Positions 35,495 to 48,075 of a stretch of DNA of 64,000 nt are shown here, piece by piece (the stretch's first letter is position 1; every line of letters starts with the position of its first letter). Source of the DNA: Bradysia coprophila (Eukaryota > Arthropoda > Insecta > Diptera > Sciaridae); assembly GCF_014529535.1 (NCBI RefSeq), contig NW_023503307.1, forward strand, positions 1,109,739-1,173,738. The letters run 5' to 3'. Position numbers and translations under genes: made by a program. Below the pieces are notes generated by a model. It was not told the DNA's origin and ran no database searches. It saw only the letters and a program-made list of their open reading frames with translations.

Positions 35495-36519
35495 CCGTCA
35501 CCTAAATATTGTAATACCATATTTTTATCTTTGTACCGAATTTACGTAATTTACCAATTAAATTCGCTTATTCAAAGTACCAATACGCTTTGCTCAGGAG
35601 AATATGACATTTTTGAGTTCAAGGTATATTTTTGCACATACTTTTTGTTATTTTTTTGCGTTCGGGCGCAGACTGCGTTATTAACCTGCTACTGACGGTC
35701 AGCATATGACCAGTATTATTATCGGGTCTATTACTACCATCGATCAAAGTATTTTTACGTGCTACATGCGTCGAAAACCGTACTTTTCATGTTTCAAGCA
35801 CTACTTTCGACGCCCTCAGCATGTAAAATCTATAACATCAACATCCTCGGATCAACAAAATTCACACAAAAACTCTACTTTGCATCTTTTTATCCCTAGT
35901 CATGTAAAATACTATTAATCTGTTGATTTCAAATCTTGTACTTCAATTTTGTTAACATGCATTTAACTATATAAATGACCATGTCATTATTTTTGTCGTC
36001 GTTATCAATATCGTTCTAACGTGCGCACGTTTCCGGCAAAATAAAATATTGGTAAAGTCACCACGATTGAGGTACCTTTAAAATTGCATCATTGGTTAAA
36101 GTTGATTTTCATGTCTTATCTACCAAAAAACCCACCATCAAAGCAAAACGGCGACTCCTTCATATTTTCTGAATGATGAATAATGTGTCTGGTAATGTCA
36201 AAGAATATGTCATCATACTATTTATTTCGTGGACATCAATGACAAGTTGAAGTAAATATAAAATTTGCGGATTGCAGTTCTCTACAATTTTTCGGATCAT
36301 TGCAATTTATCCAGGTGCAAGTCAACATTTATATTCAACTGACAAGATTCGTCCGATTTTAAGTCGAAATCAATCATTAAATGAACATATTGTGGAAAAA
36401 ATTCATTTCGCCTCAACTCCATACGGAATTTTAAACTGTCCGTGAATGTATACCTCGAATTTGTTAAAACGATAACAAAAATTGGCTGCTCTTCGTTAAT
36501 CCATTTGCTTTGAATCATC
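35495..36519. other. 5' flank of the SCYL2-like gene
   Basis: About 1 kb with no recognised gene. The start codon of SCYL2 is at 36520; promoter elements are not clear. Confidence 0.5.
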
Positions 36520-39500
36520 ATGGATGTTATCAATAAATTCAATAAATTGTATTACACGGTGACCAATACGGTGTCTCAAATTGCTAGCGTTTTACCAGGA
36601 AATGCCGTCACGAAAGACTATGAAGTTTGTGAACTAATTGCAAGTGGTGGTCCAGGTATTTTGAAATCCTTTGATAATTTAACATTGATTTTGACACACT
36701 TAATTATCACAAGGTCTTCTATGGAAAATCTATTCCGGTCACAAAAAGTCTACCAGAGAAGAGGCATCCGTTTTTGTGTTCGAGAAAAAGATCCTAGACA
36801 ATTGGTCAAAGGATGACCGGGAGAATATGCTAAACATTCTGCGCCGTAGTATCATTCAGCTGACTAAGATTCGACATCCGCGAATATTAACCGTACACCA
36901 TCCGTTGGAAGAAAGTCGTGACAGTTTAGCCTTTGCAACCGAGCCGGTATTCTGTAGCCTGGAGAATATCTTCGGCAATTTAAACAACCTGACTCCGATT
37001 CCGAAAAGTCTATCGAATTTCAAATTGCACGACATTGAGATCAAGTATGGGCTAATGCAAATCATCGATGGAATGACGTTTCTCAACTATGAAATGAAGC
37101 TACTGCATAAGAACATAACGCCAGATTCCGTAATTGTCGATAAATTTGGCAATTGGAAAATATTTGGTTTCGACTACTGTGCCATAGGTCAAACCGGTGA
37201 CGATGGTAATCAAACATGGCCCTTTGTGCCATTTAATACCTTCGCTCATGTGTTGTCACAGCCGAAATTAGAATTCATAGCACCGGAAGTCATTCAGTCG
37301 TCGGAAAATTCACCGGCCAGCGATATTTATTCACTGGCTTGTCTCATCTACTGCATCTATTCCATCAATCACAGACCGATGAAAACGTTTGGCAAAGATG
37401 TTTCCACCTATAAACGATATGCCGAAGACTTGAACAAAGGGGTTTATCCAGATTTGTCCTGCATTCCAGATTATCTGTCTGGCTATGTTAAATTGATGCT
37501 ACGCGCTAATCCTGCGACAAGGCCAAATCTGTATGACGTATCCAAGGTAAGAGTATACGCTAATTTCTAATTAATGAATCGGTCGAGTCGTGGCTCCGTT
37601 GCTGTCGTCATTCCTTTCTTTCTATGTCATTGACACTTTCCAATCTCCACTTCCATTGCCAGTAGTTGCCTAATACAACAGCCCTTGGGCCCTGTGTTGA
37701 GTTGTGTCTTGAGCAACTGCAACGTCCTCTGTCAACTTAACTCAACTGTTAATGAGTTGATGCAGAGGATTTCAAAACGTTGCCTCAAAACGATCTACAG
37801 ATTTCACATTGAAAATTGTAGAGCGTGGCCAAGTACTACGAATTGACTTAAGAACACCTTTCGTTCTTCATGTCCATACATTAGTTTCTTAGTTGTTTTA
37901 TATCACCTATATCATCTATACTCTTTCAGTTACCGATTTTCGAAGAGAAAACAATCAACACTTTGCTTACTCTGGATACAATTTTCCAGTTGGATAACTT
38001 GGAGAAATCAAAGTTCTTTAAAACGTTACCGGATATGCTCAAAAAGTATCCGCACCGAATCAATTTCCAGCACGTGCTACCCTGCCTAACGAAAGAATTC
38101 ACGAATCCTCAAATGATTCCATTTATACTTCCCAGCATAATATGCATCGCTGAAAACTGTACCGACGAACAGTACGCCTTCATTTACAGCAAACTGAAAC
38201 CGGTTATGAAATTGGAAGAACCGATCCAAATCATTTTAATTTTAATGAAAAACATCGATTTGCTGATCAAATTGACGCCCAGAGAAAATATCGAAACGGA
38301 TTTACTGCCGATGCTGTTCAGGGCTATGGAAACGCAGGTGGATAATTTGCAGAAACTTAGTTTGACGATCTTTCCAACCGTTGGTCCGTTGGTCAGTAAA
38401 AATACGATCAAAACGGAAATGATACCGCGAGTTCGGAAACTATGTTTGGCCAGTGACAGTACAACGATGAACGTATGCTGTGTACAGTGTGTGAGTAAAT
38501 TGCTGGACTGTTTGGACAAGTGGATTGTGCTGGATCATGTACTGCCATTTATCATCGATATAAAGTCGAGAGATTCGGTTGTAGTCGCCGAGATTATGGG
38601 TAAGTTAGTTTTAAAGTTTTAAGAAAATAAATTTCAGTGTGCAATGTGGAGAGTATGGTTTGGTTTGGTTTGGAGAGACACATCAGATGATTTATTGATA
38701 TATGCTTGGTTCATAAAGTAATTCCGTTGAATGACAAATGAACTCCAAAACTAGAAAAATCAGCCTTGACTGCCCACCTCAGACCTCGTAGTGGTAGCAT
38801 ACTAAACTATATTTTTGTTGTTCTGATTTTTAAACGATGAAAAGGGAGACTTTCCTTTAGTCTAATTCTTCTATCTTCTATCCCACAATAAGCGTCACAC
38901 ATTTTATGCAATTTTCCATCATTTCAGACATCTTAAAACTGATACATTCCAATCCAAAGCTGGGCATCACAAAGGACATATTGGCCTGCAAAGTCATTCC
39001 ATTTTTAATGCCCATATGCGTGGAAAATAAACTCGATCTGAATCAATTTGAGACGGCCATAGCTATGGTTAAGGAGATGGTTGATTTTGTCGAAACTGAG
39101 CATCGAAACAAGCTGAAACTTTTGTCCAAAGACGAATCAAGGTCAGTTCAATTGTGTGGTTTCATTAAAAGAAAAGTTGAAAAAAAAATTAAATCGAAAT
39201 TTCAGGGTGTCATCACTGCATAGTCGATCGAAAGAACCGACTGTATTATCAAATAATGCCATCAAACCGGAACCCACTAAATCTCCAGGTATTTCAATTT
39301 CATCAAAATTCGGAGAATTGTGCCGCTAAGGAAAATATTTTTCAGATTCCGATCTCCTGACAAGTATATCAGCAGCACCGGTTATTGCTCCACTTAATCC
39401 CTATAACTTCACGCCTAAGCCCCAAGTTCAGCCGTCAACGCAACCGTCAATTAATTTAGCATTAAACTCAATGAATCAGCAATTGAATATCAACAATAAA

Positions 39501-39761
39501 TCGATGCTCACCAATACGAACACATCAGCATTCAGCAAACCAGCAGTAACGTACGCTTCAACTCCCAACTATACATTGAATACGCAATCGTATGGACAAA
39601 TGCAGACAAATCCGTCGCAGTCATTGTTACCACAAGCTCCGAAATATCAAAACAACAGTCAGTCGTTATTACAGCCGGTAAATTCGAACAGAACGAATAG
39701 TCATCGGGAAGAAAAGCCTAAAGAACTGACGGCTCAAGAAATTATGGACTTTTTGAATTGA
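36520..39761 (+). CDS. SCYL2-like (CVAK104) pseudokinase
   Basis: SCY1-like protein 2 family: works on clathrin-coated vesicles at the trans-Golgi and endosomes. Exons 36520-36655, 36714-37546, 37930-38599, 38928-39141, 39206-39288, 39346-39761 join in frame to 783 aa (human SCYL2 is about 930). The N-terminal kinase-like domain spans about residues 30-325 (LASGGPG-type loop replaced by IASGGPG; WKIYSGHKK; FVFEKK). The catalytic loop reads HKNITPDSV, lacking the HRD aspartate, and the DFG position reads GFD, so it should be catalytically weak or dead, as in the family. Then HEAT-like helices (LPDMLKKYPHRINFQHVLPC onward). The C-terminus is Asn/Gln/Ser-rich, with an EIMDFLN end that suits clathrin/adaptor binding. 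Start: first ATG, followed by the family-typical NKLYYTVTN. Confidence 0.92.
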
Positions 39762-41612
39762 AAGATCAAGATGAAAAAATGAAATTGTAAATAAGTTAAT
39801 TTATTAGTGGAAGAAAACGAAGGAGAAAAGAAACAGACTCGCAGGTTGACTCTATCATTATTCGAGCACTTAGTACTTAGTACTGGTTTCAAAACTAGAA
39901 AAAAAGAAGAAGAGAAACTGGCATCAATTATATCAAACCGGCAATTAAATCGTTAAAAATTGTGTTTTTCTATGAATTATGTGATTGGCGAACCACACAG
40001 GAGTCAATGGGAAAGTAGTCTTAAGGTCGCTGGTTTCGGAATATCGTAAGAGGTAAATAGCTTTCACATGAAACAAAAGCACCAATTAAAAAAACAATTA
40101 GGCCATCTACCGACTGAAAAAGTTTTTGTAGACCTCAGCTTATAATTCGGAACTGGTAAGGTATCGCTTGATCTGAAACTGATATTTGAATCTACCTGAA
40201 AATATCTGAATCTGACCTGAATTTACCTGAAATTTCAAAATCAAGAAAAATTCAGTTAAATCAGAGCAGATTACGGGTATACCTGAAAAATCCCAGGTAA
40301 ATCTGATAAGAACTGAACCTGAATAGAAATTGTTTACCTGAGACCAGTGAAAACCAAAAGAAGTTCAGGTTTCAGGTCGACCTGGCCTGTTCCGAGTCTT
40401 TTCGAAGACTCACACGACCCTCAACGCTCAACTCAAAGTTTTTTTAACTGTACCCCACATAAATTAAACTTTTATTTAGTGTTTGGAAAGGTAGGGTGTT
40501 TTGATGACTAGCGATCATATTCCCGCTTCATTTTTAAAATTAATTCAAATTGGTCGAAAAATCCACCGAGAAGTTTAAGAGTTATTTGAAACTTAGCAGT
40601 TCTTAAGAGTATGACTATGTTCATTCTGAATCGCTACATCAAGAACCAACAGTTTAAACGTCTTACCAACTGTGAGAAAATGCATTTAAATCGATTTTCT
40701 CAAATCGATCGGTTATGGACTTCAAGTAACAGCTGCCAAAAAGTGTAATATTTTCTATGGAAAAGTTTTCGAGATATTTTTACGGTGCCAAAATTTGTTT
40801 TTCCTAACTAGTGTTGAAATATCGCGACTTCGTCACGTATTACCAACATCGTTTAGGAAAAACATTGTTGCTAACTTATGCTATAATGCTTTTTAAGCGA
40901 TAAAAAAAGCATTTTAGCATACGTTAGGAAAATACCTATAATACGCTGCCCTGTTTTAGTACTCTATGTAGAGTACCACTATGAACCACCTTCCAGACAC
41001 TTTGTGCTGACATAAAATCAAAAAGAACTGTTTTAATACTCCGTGGAAAAAGTTTTTTTTTTTCAAATTGTCCAAAATATTTTAAACATTAAAGTTCTGA
41101 GTAAATATTTGTGGGCGCGGTCAGCTTCCATAAACATTGGTCAGTCCATCAGAACTGTAATGTTGAAAATATACAACTCTTTTGAAAGTTGACCATATTT
41201 GGTCGATAGCTGAAAGAAGGCCAAGGTGGGCGTGGACAGGTTAACATTCAACATTCATTGATCAAGCTATCGCTATAAAGAAAAAACAGTTTGACCACCC
41301 CTGACGTCGCCTTTCTTTTAGACACCTAAAATATTGAAAATATTGAAAAAATAACATGGACTGGCTAGAATTAAATATCGAATCCAACGAGCTACACTTT
41401 AATAATAGCGGAAGCGCTTTGTTGCTAAAATTTAAAATTTGTCTGACGAGTTCGCGAAGAATTGGGATAATTGAAATCACTATGTGGACTTTCAACAACA
41501 ACCTTCTGAAATACATGACAAAATTTTGTATATTTAAAAGCACAGCAACGCGGTGAACTAAATGGGAATGTCAAACAGTAAAAGGCTATGTTAAAACGTA
41601 CCTAATAAAACT
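39762..41612. other. intergenic DNA with CTCGGAAC-type repeat
   Basis: Contains the repeat at 40146-40396 and a small hairpin-like segment (about 40851-40935, GTTAGGAAAA ends). An ORF pair at 41262-41556 overlaps on both strands and matches nothing. Confidence 0.5.
40146..40396. repeat. TTCGGAAC-ended repeat with degenerate CAGGT/CTGAA units
   Basis: Begins TTCGGAACTGG and ends CCAGGCC-like CCTGTTCCGAG in inverse sense. The body is degenerate ACCTGAA / TCTGAA units. Shares ends and texture with 33862-34010. Confidence 0.5.
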
Positions 41613-44084
41613 ATGAAGGTTGCCGTACGTATATGGTCTCCTCTCAGAAATTCCGAAGTTAAGTCTGGGGTTAAATTTGAGGATAAGCCAAATCTGCACA
41701 GCATTTTACACGGTATACTGAATTCAATCATGTCCTGTCAATCAATGATAATAAAAATTTTCAGTATGCGACGACGGTAATTTAATATTTGATCCAGTCA
41801 AAGCAAAGAAGGGATTTTACTATCACGGAAAGAAACAGCTCCATCGCGACATTACAATTGCTAATAAACATTTGCCATTCAAATTTGACGCTATATTCGA
41901 GGAGGGCGCTGGAAATCGAGATGTTTTTGAAAGGCTTATGAAGCCGTTAGTTCATTCGCTAATGGATGGATTCGATTGCTCATTTATTAACTATGGAGCA
42001 ACTGAAACGGGAAAGACGCACACGGTCATTGGCAGCAGCTTAGAACGTGGCATCGCGTATTTAACCATGGAGTACATCTTCTTTCAACTGAAGAAAAGAG
42101 TCTCCAACGGATGGATTTATGAAGTAAAAATTTCCTATTTGGAGGTGCATAACGAGAGAGTTGTTAATTTATTAACAAAGTCCAAACCTTTGACCATCGT
42201 ACAAAGGGGAAATGAAGATGTAAACATCCTCAGTTTGGACATGCGAAAAGTTAACAACCTGAGTGAAGTGCATAAATTGCTGACATTAGGGCATCGTAAC
42301 AGAACCCGCCACTTCTCCAAAAAAACTCATAGCAGTCAGAGCAATACAATATTTCAAGTTCATATTAACACTCCCTGCAAATCATTGAATGGGAACAATC
42401 CGGATAATATAGTAAAGCTCGTCGTCGTCGAATTGGGTGGTAGTGAGCGAAATGCCACCGAAGCGACACGCTCAAACTCAAACGATATGGCTAACATCAA
42501 CAAGCCTATTCTTACATTCAAAAACTGTCTTCACAGACTCTCAGATGGAAGCAAGGACATTCCGTTCAACGATTCTTCGCTGACGAAAATTTTGAAAAAA
42601 TCGCTTACGTGTGACGCTCTTACTGTGATGCTATTCAATGTGTCCCCGTCTGCATCGAACTACAACGACACATACAATACACTAATGTATGCCAAAAGAG
42701 CAAAACAAATTGGAGAGCCAAAGGGCAAAGAAAATGTGAAAGAAATTGCTTCAAATGGTAACAGTGGAGCTGGATTGAAGCGTAACGTCTCGTATACTAT
42801 TTCTACCAGCATACCTGCGAAAAACAAGTCAACATTTACTCAATGCACAGCCGAGATAAAATCTTGTAAATCAAATGATGATCACAAGCAGAAAAATGTT
42901 CCTCCGAGATCGGAGAGCAGTTCTGATGTGACAATCGAATTAACTGAATTGACTCGGTGGTACTATGAAATAAACACGATTTACGATGCTGTTAAGACAT
43001 CAGTCGAAGGTTATTGCACAAGCGTTAGCAAAGAAAAGTTACTGGAATTGCGATTGAAATGCAGGAACGATGTAGAGAATTGTCGCGATCTCTTGACGAC
43101 AACAGGGTGTAACAGGATGACCGTAAGTTTTTATTTTAAATCTTCCGTTGCAATTAAAATGGTCAAAAACATAATATCGAGAAATGAAACTGTAGGAGAA
43201 ACGTAGCCTCAAAATCAGACAGAGTTACCGTGCTCGTATGAGGCTAAACAGTATTAGGGCATTAAGGAATTGTCTTAAACTTAGCGTTTTTTTAATATTT
43301 TTCCACTGAGCAAAATTAATGGCAAAAGCTTAGAGGACATCTGTAAAGGACATCTGCAAATCAGCGTTGTCAGAGAGAGTTTTAACTACTGTAAAAGTAT
43401 ATCCTTTTTGAAGTTAAATCTCCCTAATATCCCTTTTTGGGGGATCGGTCAGATATTTTATACCTCAAAAATTCATGTTTATGGAGTTAAGACCTGTACA
43501 GCAACACTGAATTGAGGACGTCCCTTATGTCTGTCCCCTTAACCATTACAGAAAGTTCGTGTTAATACGCTGCTTGACGAAATTACGAAGCAAGCAGCAA
43601 TCGTTCCCAATAAAGTCAATTACTGGAAAAGCAGAATTCAAGTTTGTCAAAAACAGCTGCAAAATTTGCACCGTAAAGTCAAAGAACTTAAAGGAAGCGT
43701 AAGTTTTCTTTCAATTCCCACTATTTAAAAAGATACACATCGAATCGACACAATATTTTATAGAGTTTGGATCATATACTCGAATCGTACATTTCAATGA
43801 AAGAATTCGAAGTTAATGCTACCAAAGCGAATCAGGAATCGATGCATATAATGAAAACGAATGCAATTTATGTGAACAAAACGGAAATTTACGGCTATTT
43901 GTCGGTGTTGGGCGTAAATTTCGAGAGCAGTACGATGCTACATGGGGCTTGCAATGAACGGCAACATTGTTCGGAATTGAATGAAATCGGAGATATTGTT
44001 CTTCCACAGTACGCAGACTGTTTAAAAGCAAGTAGTCAAACTAAGTGTAGTAAAGTGAACAGTCGAATGTCGATGAATTTATAG
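41613..44084 (+). CDS. divergent kinesin-8-like motor protein
   Basis: Microtubule motor of the Kip3/KIF18 type by sequence pattern. Exons 41613-41712, 41765-43122, 43552-43698, 43764-44084 join in frame to 641 aa, shorter than fly Klp67A-type proteins. The motor domain is N-terminal: KVAVRI start, FDAIFEE, P-loop GATETGKT (111-118; family GATGAGKT), YLEVHNERV, and IPFNDSSLTKILKKSLTCDA with the NVSPS..YNDTYNTLMYAKRAKQI end, all strongly kinesin. Switch I reads THSSQSNTIF instead of NxxSSRSH, and switch II ELGGSE instead of DLAGSE. A neck and short coiled segment (WKSRIQVCQKQLQNLHRKVK) follow, then a tail without a recognised domain. Probably a fast-evolving paralogue; ATPase activity is uncertain. 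AATAAA lies 26 bp after the stop. Confidence 0.85.
43123..43551 (+). other. intron of the kinesin-like gene
   Basis: 429 bp between ACC|GTAAGT and the CATTACAG acceptor; nothing recognisable inside. Confidence 0.7.
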
Positions 44085-45299
44085 AGTGAGTTTTTCAATA
44101 TTTCGCACCAATAAAAACATGATTCATAAATTGCTGTCGTGTTCAATTGTTGTCCAGAGTCCAGTCTTACCTACTTAACCATTCCTTTGCGGGATGCGAA
44201 ATTGTTTTACCAACCACTGTAAGAATGATTTCAGCCTTCGATTTCACTGATTTCTTACTCATCCCTATCTGACTCAATTACGGGCACGATTTTCTTTCAT
44301 AAATCTTTGACTTTGAGTGAAGGGAACGTACTTTAAGCATGCATGGTACTCCAAATTAGAGTACTGAAACGGACAGTGTATCATACAAATATATATCTGT
44401 ATATTTAAAAATGTGGAAAAAATCTTCATACAAAGTGGTACTCTATGCAGTTAAGGGCATAAACATTGCATGTTCCTCAAAAGTACCAACTCTTTTACTT
44501 CATTACTTTAAACATACACCTTGCTATATCAGAAAAGACATTAACTGGACCTGATTGCTAGTTTTGATGTCGTTGCCGAAAATATATGAAAAGCAGTTTC
44601 CAAAAGGGTGATTTCCGTGTAAAGAAGTCTCAAAAGTTGGAAAAACGTAGTCTCACTGTCTTTGAACTTAACCTTTGAATTACTTTATTAGATCGAGAAT
44701 TCGTAGATTATCCGCACGATATCCATACTCTTATTCATTATCACAATACTGTCATATGTAGGACATAAGAACCAATTTTTGGCCCGTTAAAGCCGATTTT
44801 AATCTTCACAATTAGAGGTGAGGTTAACGTACTTTTATACAGAATGAGTTATCGGGCTTAAATGTTATATTCACCGAAACGCATTTCAGATGGCTTACGC
44901 ATTGTGTTGTTGTTAGTTATAAACTTGATTTCTGAATTTCTAAATAATATGTAACAGGTCTTTGGAAGATGGAAGATTTTTTTGCTTCTGAGGAAATAAA
45001 ACCGAGAGAAAAAAGTCTAGTCAAGTGAGGTTTATTTATTATTACAGAATCGTACGAATATCAATGTTTTATGATTTACGTGATTCGAATTGCATTTCCA
45101 TGAACATTACTATGATAAGAGGTGTCTCTGTGTGTTTGCAGAAAAAAGTGTTGTTTGTCAATTGCAAAAATAAACATGACTTGCCTGGCAGAATGTTAAC
45201 GGAAATACGTTAAACAATTCAATGTAATGCTAGACCGGCACCAGCACTTGTTTTATCAAACTTGCTATTTATATTCTATTCCAGTGTAGTACTTGACCA
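44085..45299. other. intergenic DNA
   Basis: AATAAA at 44110-44115 is the likely poly(A) signal of the kinesin-like gene. Otherwise no gene or repeat recognised. Confidence 0.55.
44110..44115 (+). terminator. poly(A) signal of kinesin-like gene
   Basis: AATAAA 26 bp after the stop codon. Confidence 0.5.
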
Positions 45300-46195
45300 G
45301 ATGACCAGAGCATATTTTTGTAATTTATTTTATTGTGGACTTAACATCAATGATTGGCGATTTCAGTCTTTGGTCCAACGGTCATCTGTCCTTCTTGCAA
45401 TATGTCCTGCCCAACTCCACTTTAGAGACGCAATTCTTTCCATGACATCAATGACTTTTGTTTGTTGGCGAATCCATTGATTTGTAATTTTGTCTCGTAG
45501 AGTAATTCCAAGCATACTTCGTTCCACTCTCAACTTATTTTCAGATGCTTTGGTTAATGTAAACGTTTCTGCTCCATATGTTAACACTGGAAGGACACAC
45601 CTATCGAACACTTTCCGTTTTAGACTGTTATTTATTTTGCTTTTGAAATCAGGCTGAGTTTTCCGAAAGCTACCCATCCAAGACCAATTCAACACTTGAT
45701 TTCTGCAGTTTGGTTGTCCAGACCTAATTTTAGTTTGTGACAATTTTCATTTGTCTGTCGTCGTCGATGTTTGTCATGATTTTCGTTTTTGATAAGTTCA
45801 TCTTGAGACCAACTTTGTTCACCTGTTCACTTAACCCTTCTAACATGACTTATGTTTGGTCTAGATCTAGTGCGACTAGGACATTGTCATCTGCGAAACG
45901 GAGATGACTCAGGAATTATCCTTTTATGTCAATTCACTTTTTGCTCCAGTCTAATTTCTTGAAAACACTCTCCAGGACAACTTCAGTGAGATGGTGTCAC
46001 TCTGTCTTACACCTCGACCTAGCCTGAATTCGGTCGTGTTCTCATGAAGTTTTATACATGACGTAGCTTTTTCGAACACATATTGGAGCACCTTGGAGTA
46101 CCTTGAGTCCACTTTACATTCGTCCAATAAGTCCCATATCGACCATGTTTCTACTGAATCAAAGGCTTTTTCGATGTCCATGAATATCAACACAT
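45300..46195 (-). mobile_element. decayed non-LTR retrotransposon fragment
   Basis: Minus-strand remains of a reverse transcriptase in several frames. 46193-45951 keeps FMDIEKAFDSVE and the GRGVRQSD motif; the FADD box with flank (RFADDNVLVAL) appears in another frame near 45900; 45743-45363 keeps VLTYGAETFTLTKA and ERIASLKWSWAGHIARRTDDRW. Stops and frameshifts interrupt it, and the 5' half is absent. The C-terminal motif is that of the widespread insect endonuclease-reverse transcriptase elements (RTE-like). Confidence 0.8.
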
Positions 46196-47649
46196 TTCTA
46201 TCACAAATCTAAAAAACTCACGTTGCTTTTGTTGACATTCGTTGTATCACTATTTCCCTTTCGATTTGAAGAAGTTAGATTCAGAAAGTTGAAAAACAAG
46301 ACTCACATCTCCTGTAAAAGCTCCAGATACAATTACAAAATTTACCGGTGGTGATCAACATAAAAAATTGATTGCCTCAGTAAAATGTCTGATTTTGTTC
46401 GATCGAGGCTTTTGGGAGAACTTTTTTTTTAACGGGGCATGTGTGTTAAAGTTTTTTTTGTAACTTTGTTAAAAATACGTATATCAAATGCAGCAAAAAG
46501 GCTATAAAGGACTCAATAATTACGTATTGTCGTCTGCGAATGCTTGTTTCTAGCCAAAATCAGTTTGCAACAATTTAACTTAACATCGCCGAAATTACTT
46601 TGAAATGGATATTTGAATGCATCGATGCGACAAAGATTATTTATTATCATTTTATTGCAAGAAATAAACAAAAATTGTTTACTTTAAGCAACATATACGT
46701 ATGTGAAACGTAAATAAATATCCGAAAAAGATTCATTTTTATTGCATTCGTCGTATTGGTAAAAGTATGAACCAAACAAAAAAAAACTTTTACCGTTGAT
46801 TGGATGTTAATAAAACACATCGAATGCTCATTTTATGCATATTAATTAAATATAAAAAGACAATTTATTATTCAAGAACAAGTCAGACACACACCGAAAA
46901 TAATAATCAAATGAAGCGAGAAAGAGAACATGTTTGAATATAAGAAAAAATGAAACGTCTTCCAGAAGTTCTTTCTTTGTGGCTTTCATATAAATACCAT
47001 TGATTATGGAAAATGTTACTCATTTCTTTTGTGTTTATTTACGGATCATTATGAGTAAGTTAACGTGTAATTTTCTAAAAAAAATTTTTTTTTTCATTTT
47101 TAACCATACTGTCGGATTATACTACTTTCTATTAAGAATTATTAATAAGGATCTCCCCTTTTGCTATATCGATCCAGCATCACGATTTTTTTTTGTCATG
47201 TGGTTTGCATTACCGAAAGTGTATATCTGTATATTTAGATATATAATGCTGGATATAAGTCAACGACCTTTCAACAGTTTCTGTTCTTTTAAAAAAGTTA
47301 TTTTAAAAAATGTGAATTTCGGTACTGTAAAATTTTATATAGAAATATATCTTGGACTATGTTGGATTATTATAGTGACACAATTATAGTGAAATAACTG
47401 ATCTTTGCAAATAGAAAACAACAATCGGTAGTAACAGTGGATGTGGATAAATTTATTTAAATAACCATCCTGTCCCAACTAACGACTAGAAATATTTTCT
47501 GAAGATGTACGGAATATTCTTTGGTCAATAGTTGTTTGTAGACCAATGAAAATAGTTCAGTCATACTAGTGTTTTCCTTGCTAGTGTATTTCATGAAGTG
47601 AACCCACAGTTTAGTCTAAACTGTTTAGATAGTTTTATGCTTTCTCTAG
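46196..47649. other. intergenic DNA, no gene recognised
   Basis: AT-rich. The ORF at 47000-47389 is Phe/Ile-rich and low-complexity and is not credible as a gene. Confidence 0.5.
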
Positions 47650-48075
47650 TGCAGGTGTTCCGAATATGGTACAGCCCCCAGGTATTTCAAGAGATGGTGG
47701 TAAAAGACCTGACGGTATGACTTTGATACCATTGAGTCATGGGAGATCACTCTTGTGGGATGTAACTGTCCGGGATACCATGGCTGCATCATATATTAAT
47801 GATTCATCAAAGAGAGCACGGTCCATTGCTGAAAAAGCAGAGAGACATAAGCATAACCACATAACCACTACATTTCTTTGAAACAAAATTATTTGCTAAC
47901 CCCACTTGCTTTCGAGACGTTAGGTTGCATGGGTCGGGAAACAAAGAAATTTATTGATAAATTGAGCTCTTTAGTGGAAAAAGCAACGGGTGAGGTAAAA
48001 TCGAAAGAATACCTTTTGCAACGAATCTCGATCGCAATTCAACGTGGTAACGCTGCTTGTATTTTGGGAAGATAA
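47650..48075 (+). pseudogene. C-terminal fragment of a non-LTR retrotransposon polyprotein
   Basis: Two adjacent frames give GKRPDGMTLIPLSHG..LLWDVTVRDT and then LAFETLGCMGRETKKFI..LLQRISIAIQRGNAA. Together they match, from memory, the conserved C-terminal domain after the reverse transcriptase in several LINE families (..KRPDG..VWDVTV..ET.G..QR.S.A.QRGNA). The frame changes at an 8 bp tandem duplication, ATAACCAC at 47853-47860 and 47861-47868. The rest of the element is missing. Confidence 0.65.

Noticed and set aside
41262..41556. Overlapping ORFs on both strands just before the kinesin gene
   Set aside because: Neither joins in phase to the kinesin exons; the ATG at 41613 gives a better motor start.
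47000..47389. 129-codon Phe/Ile-rich ORF
   Set aside because: AT-rich composition gives hydrophobic codons by chance; no start context, no family.
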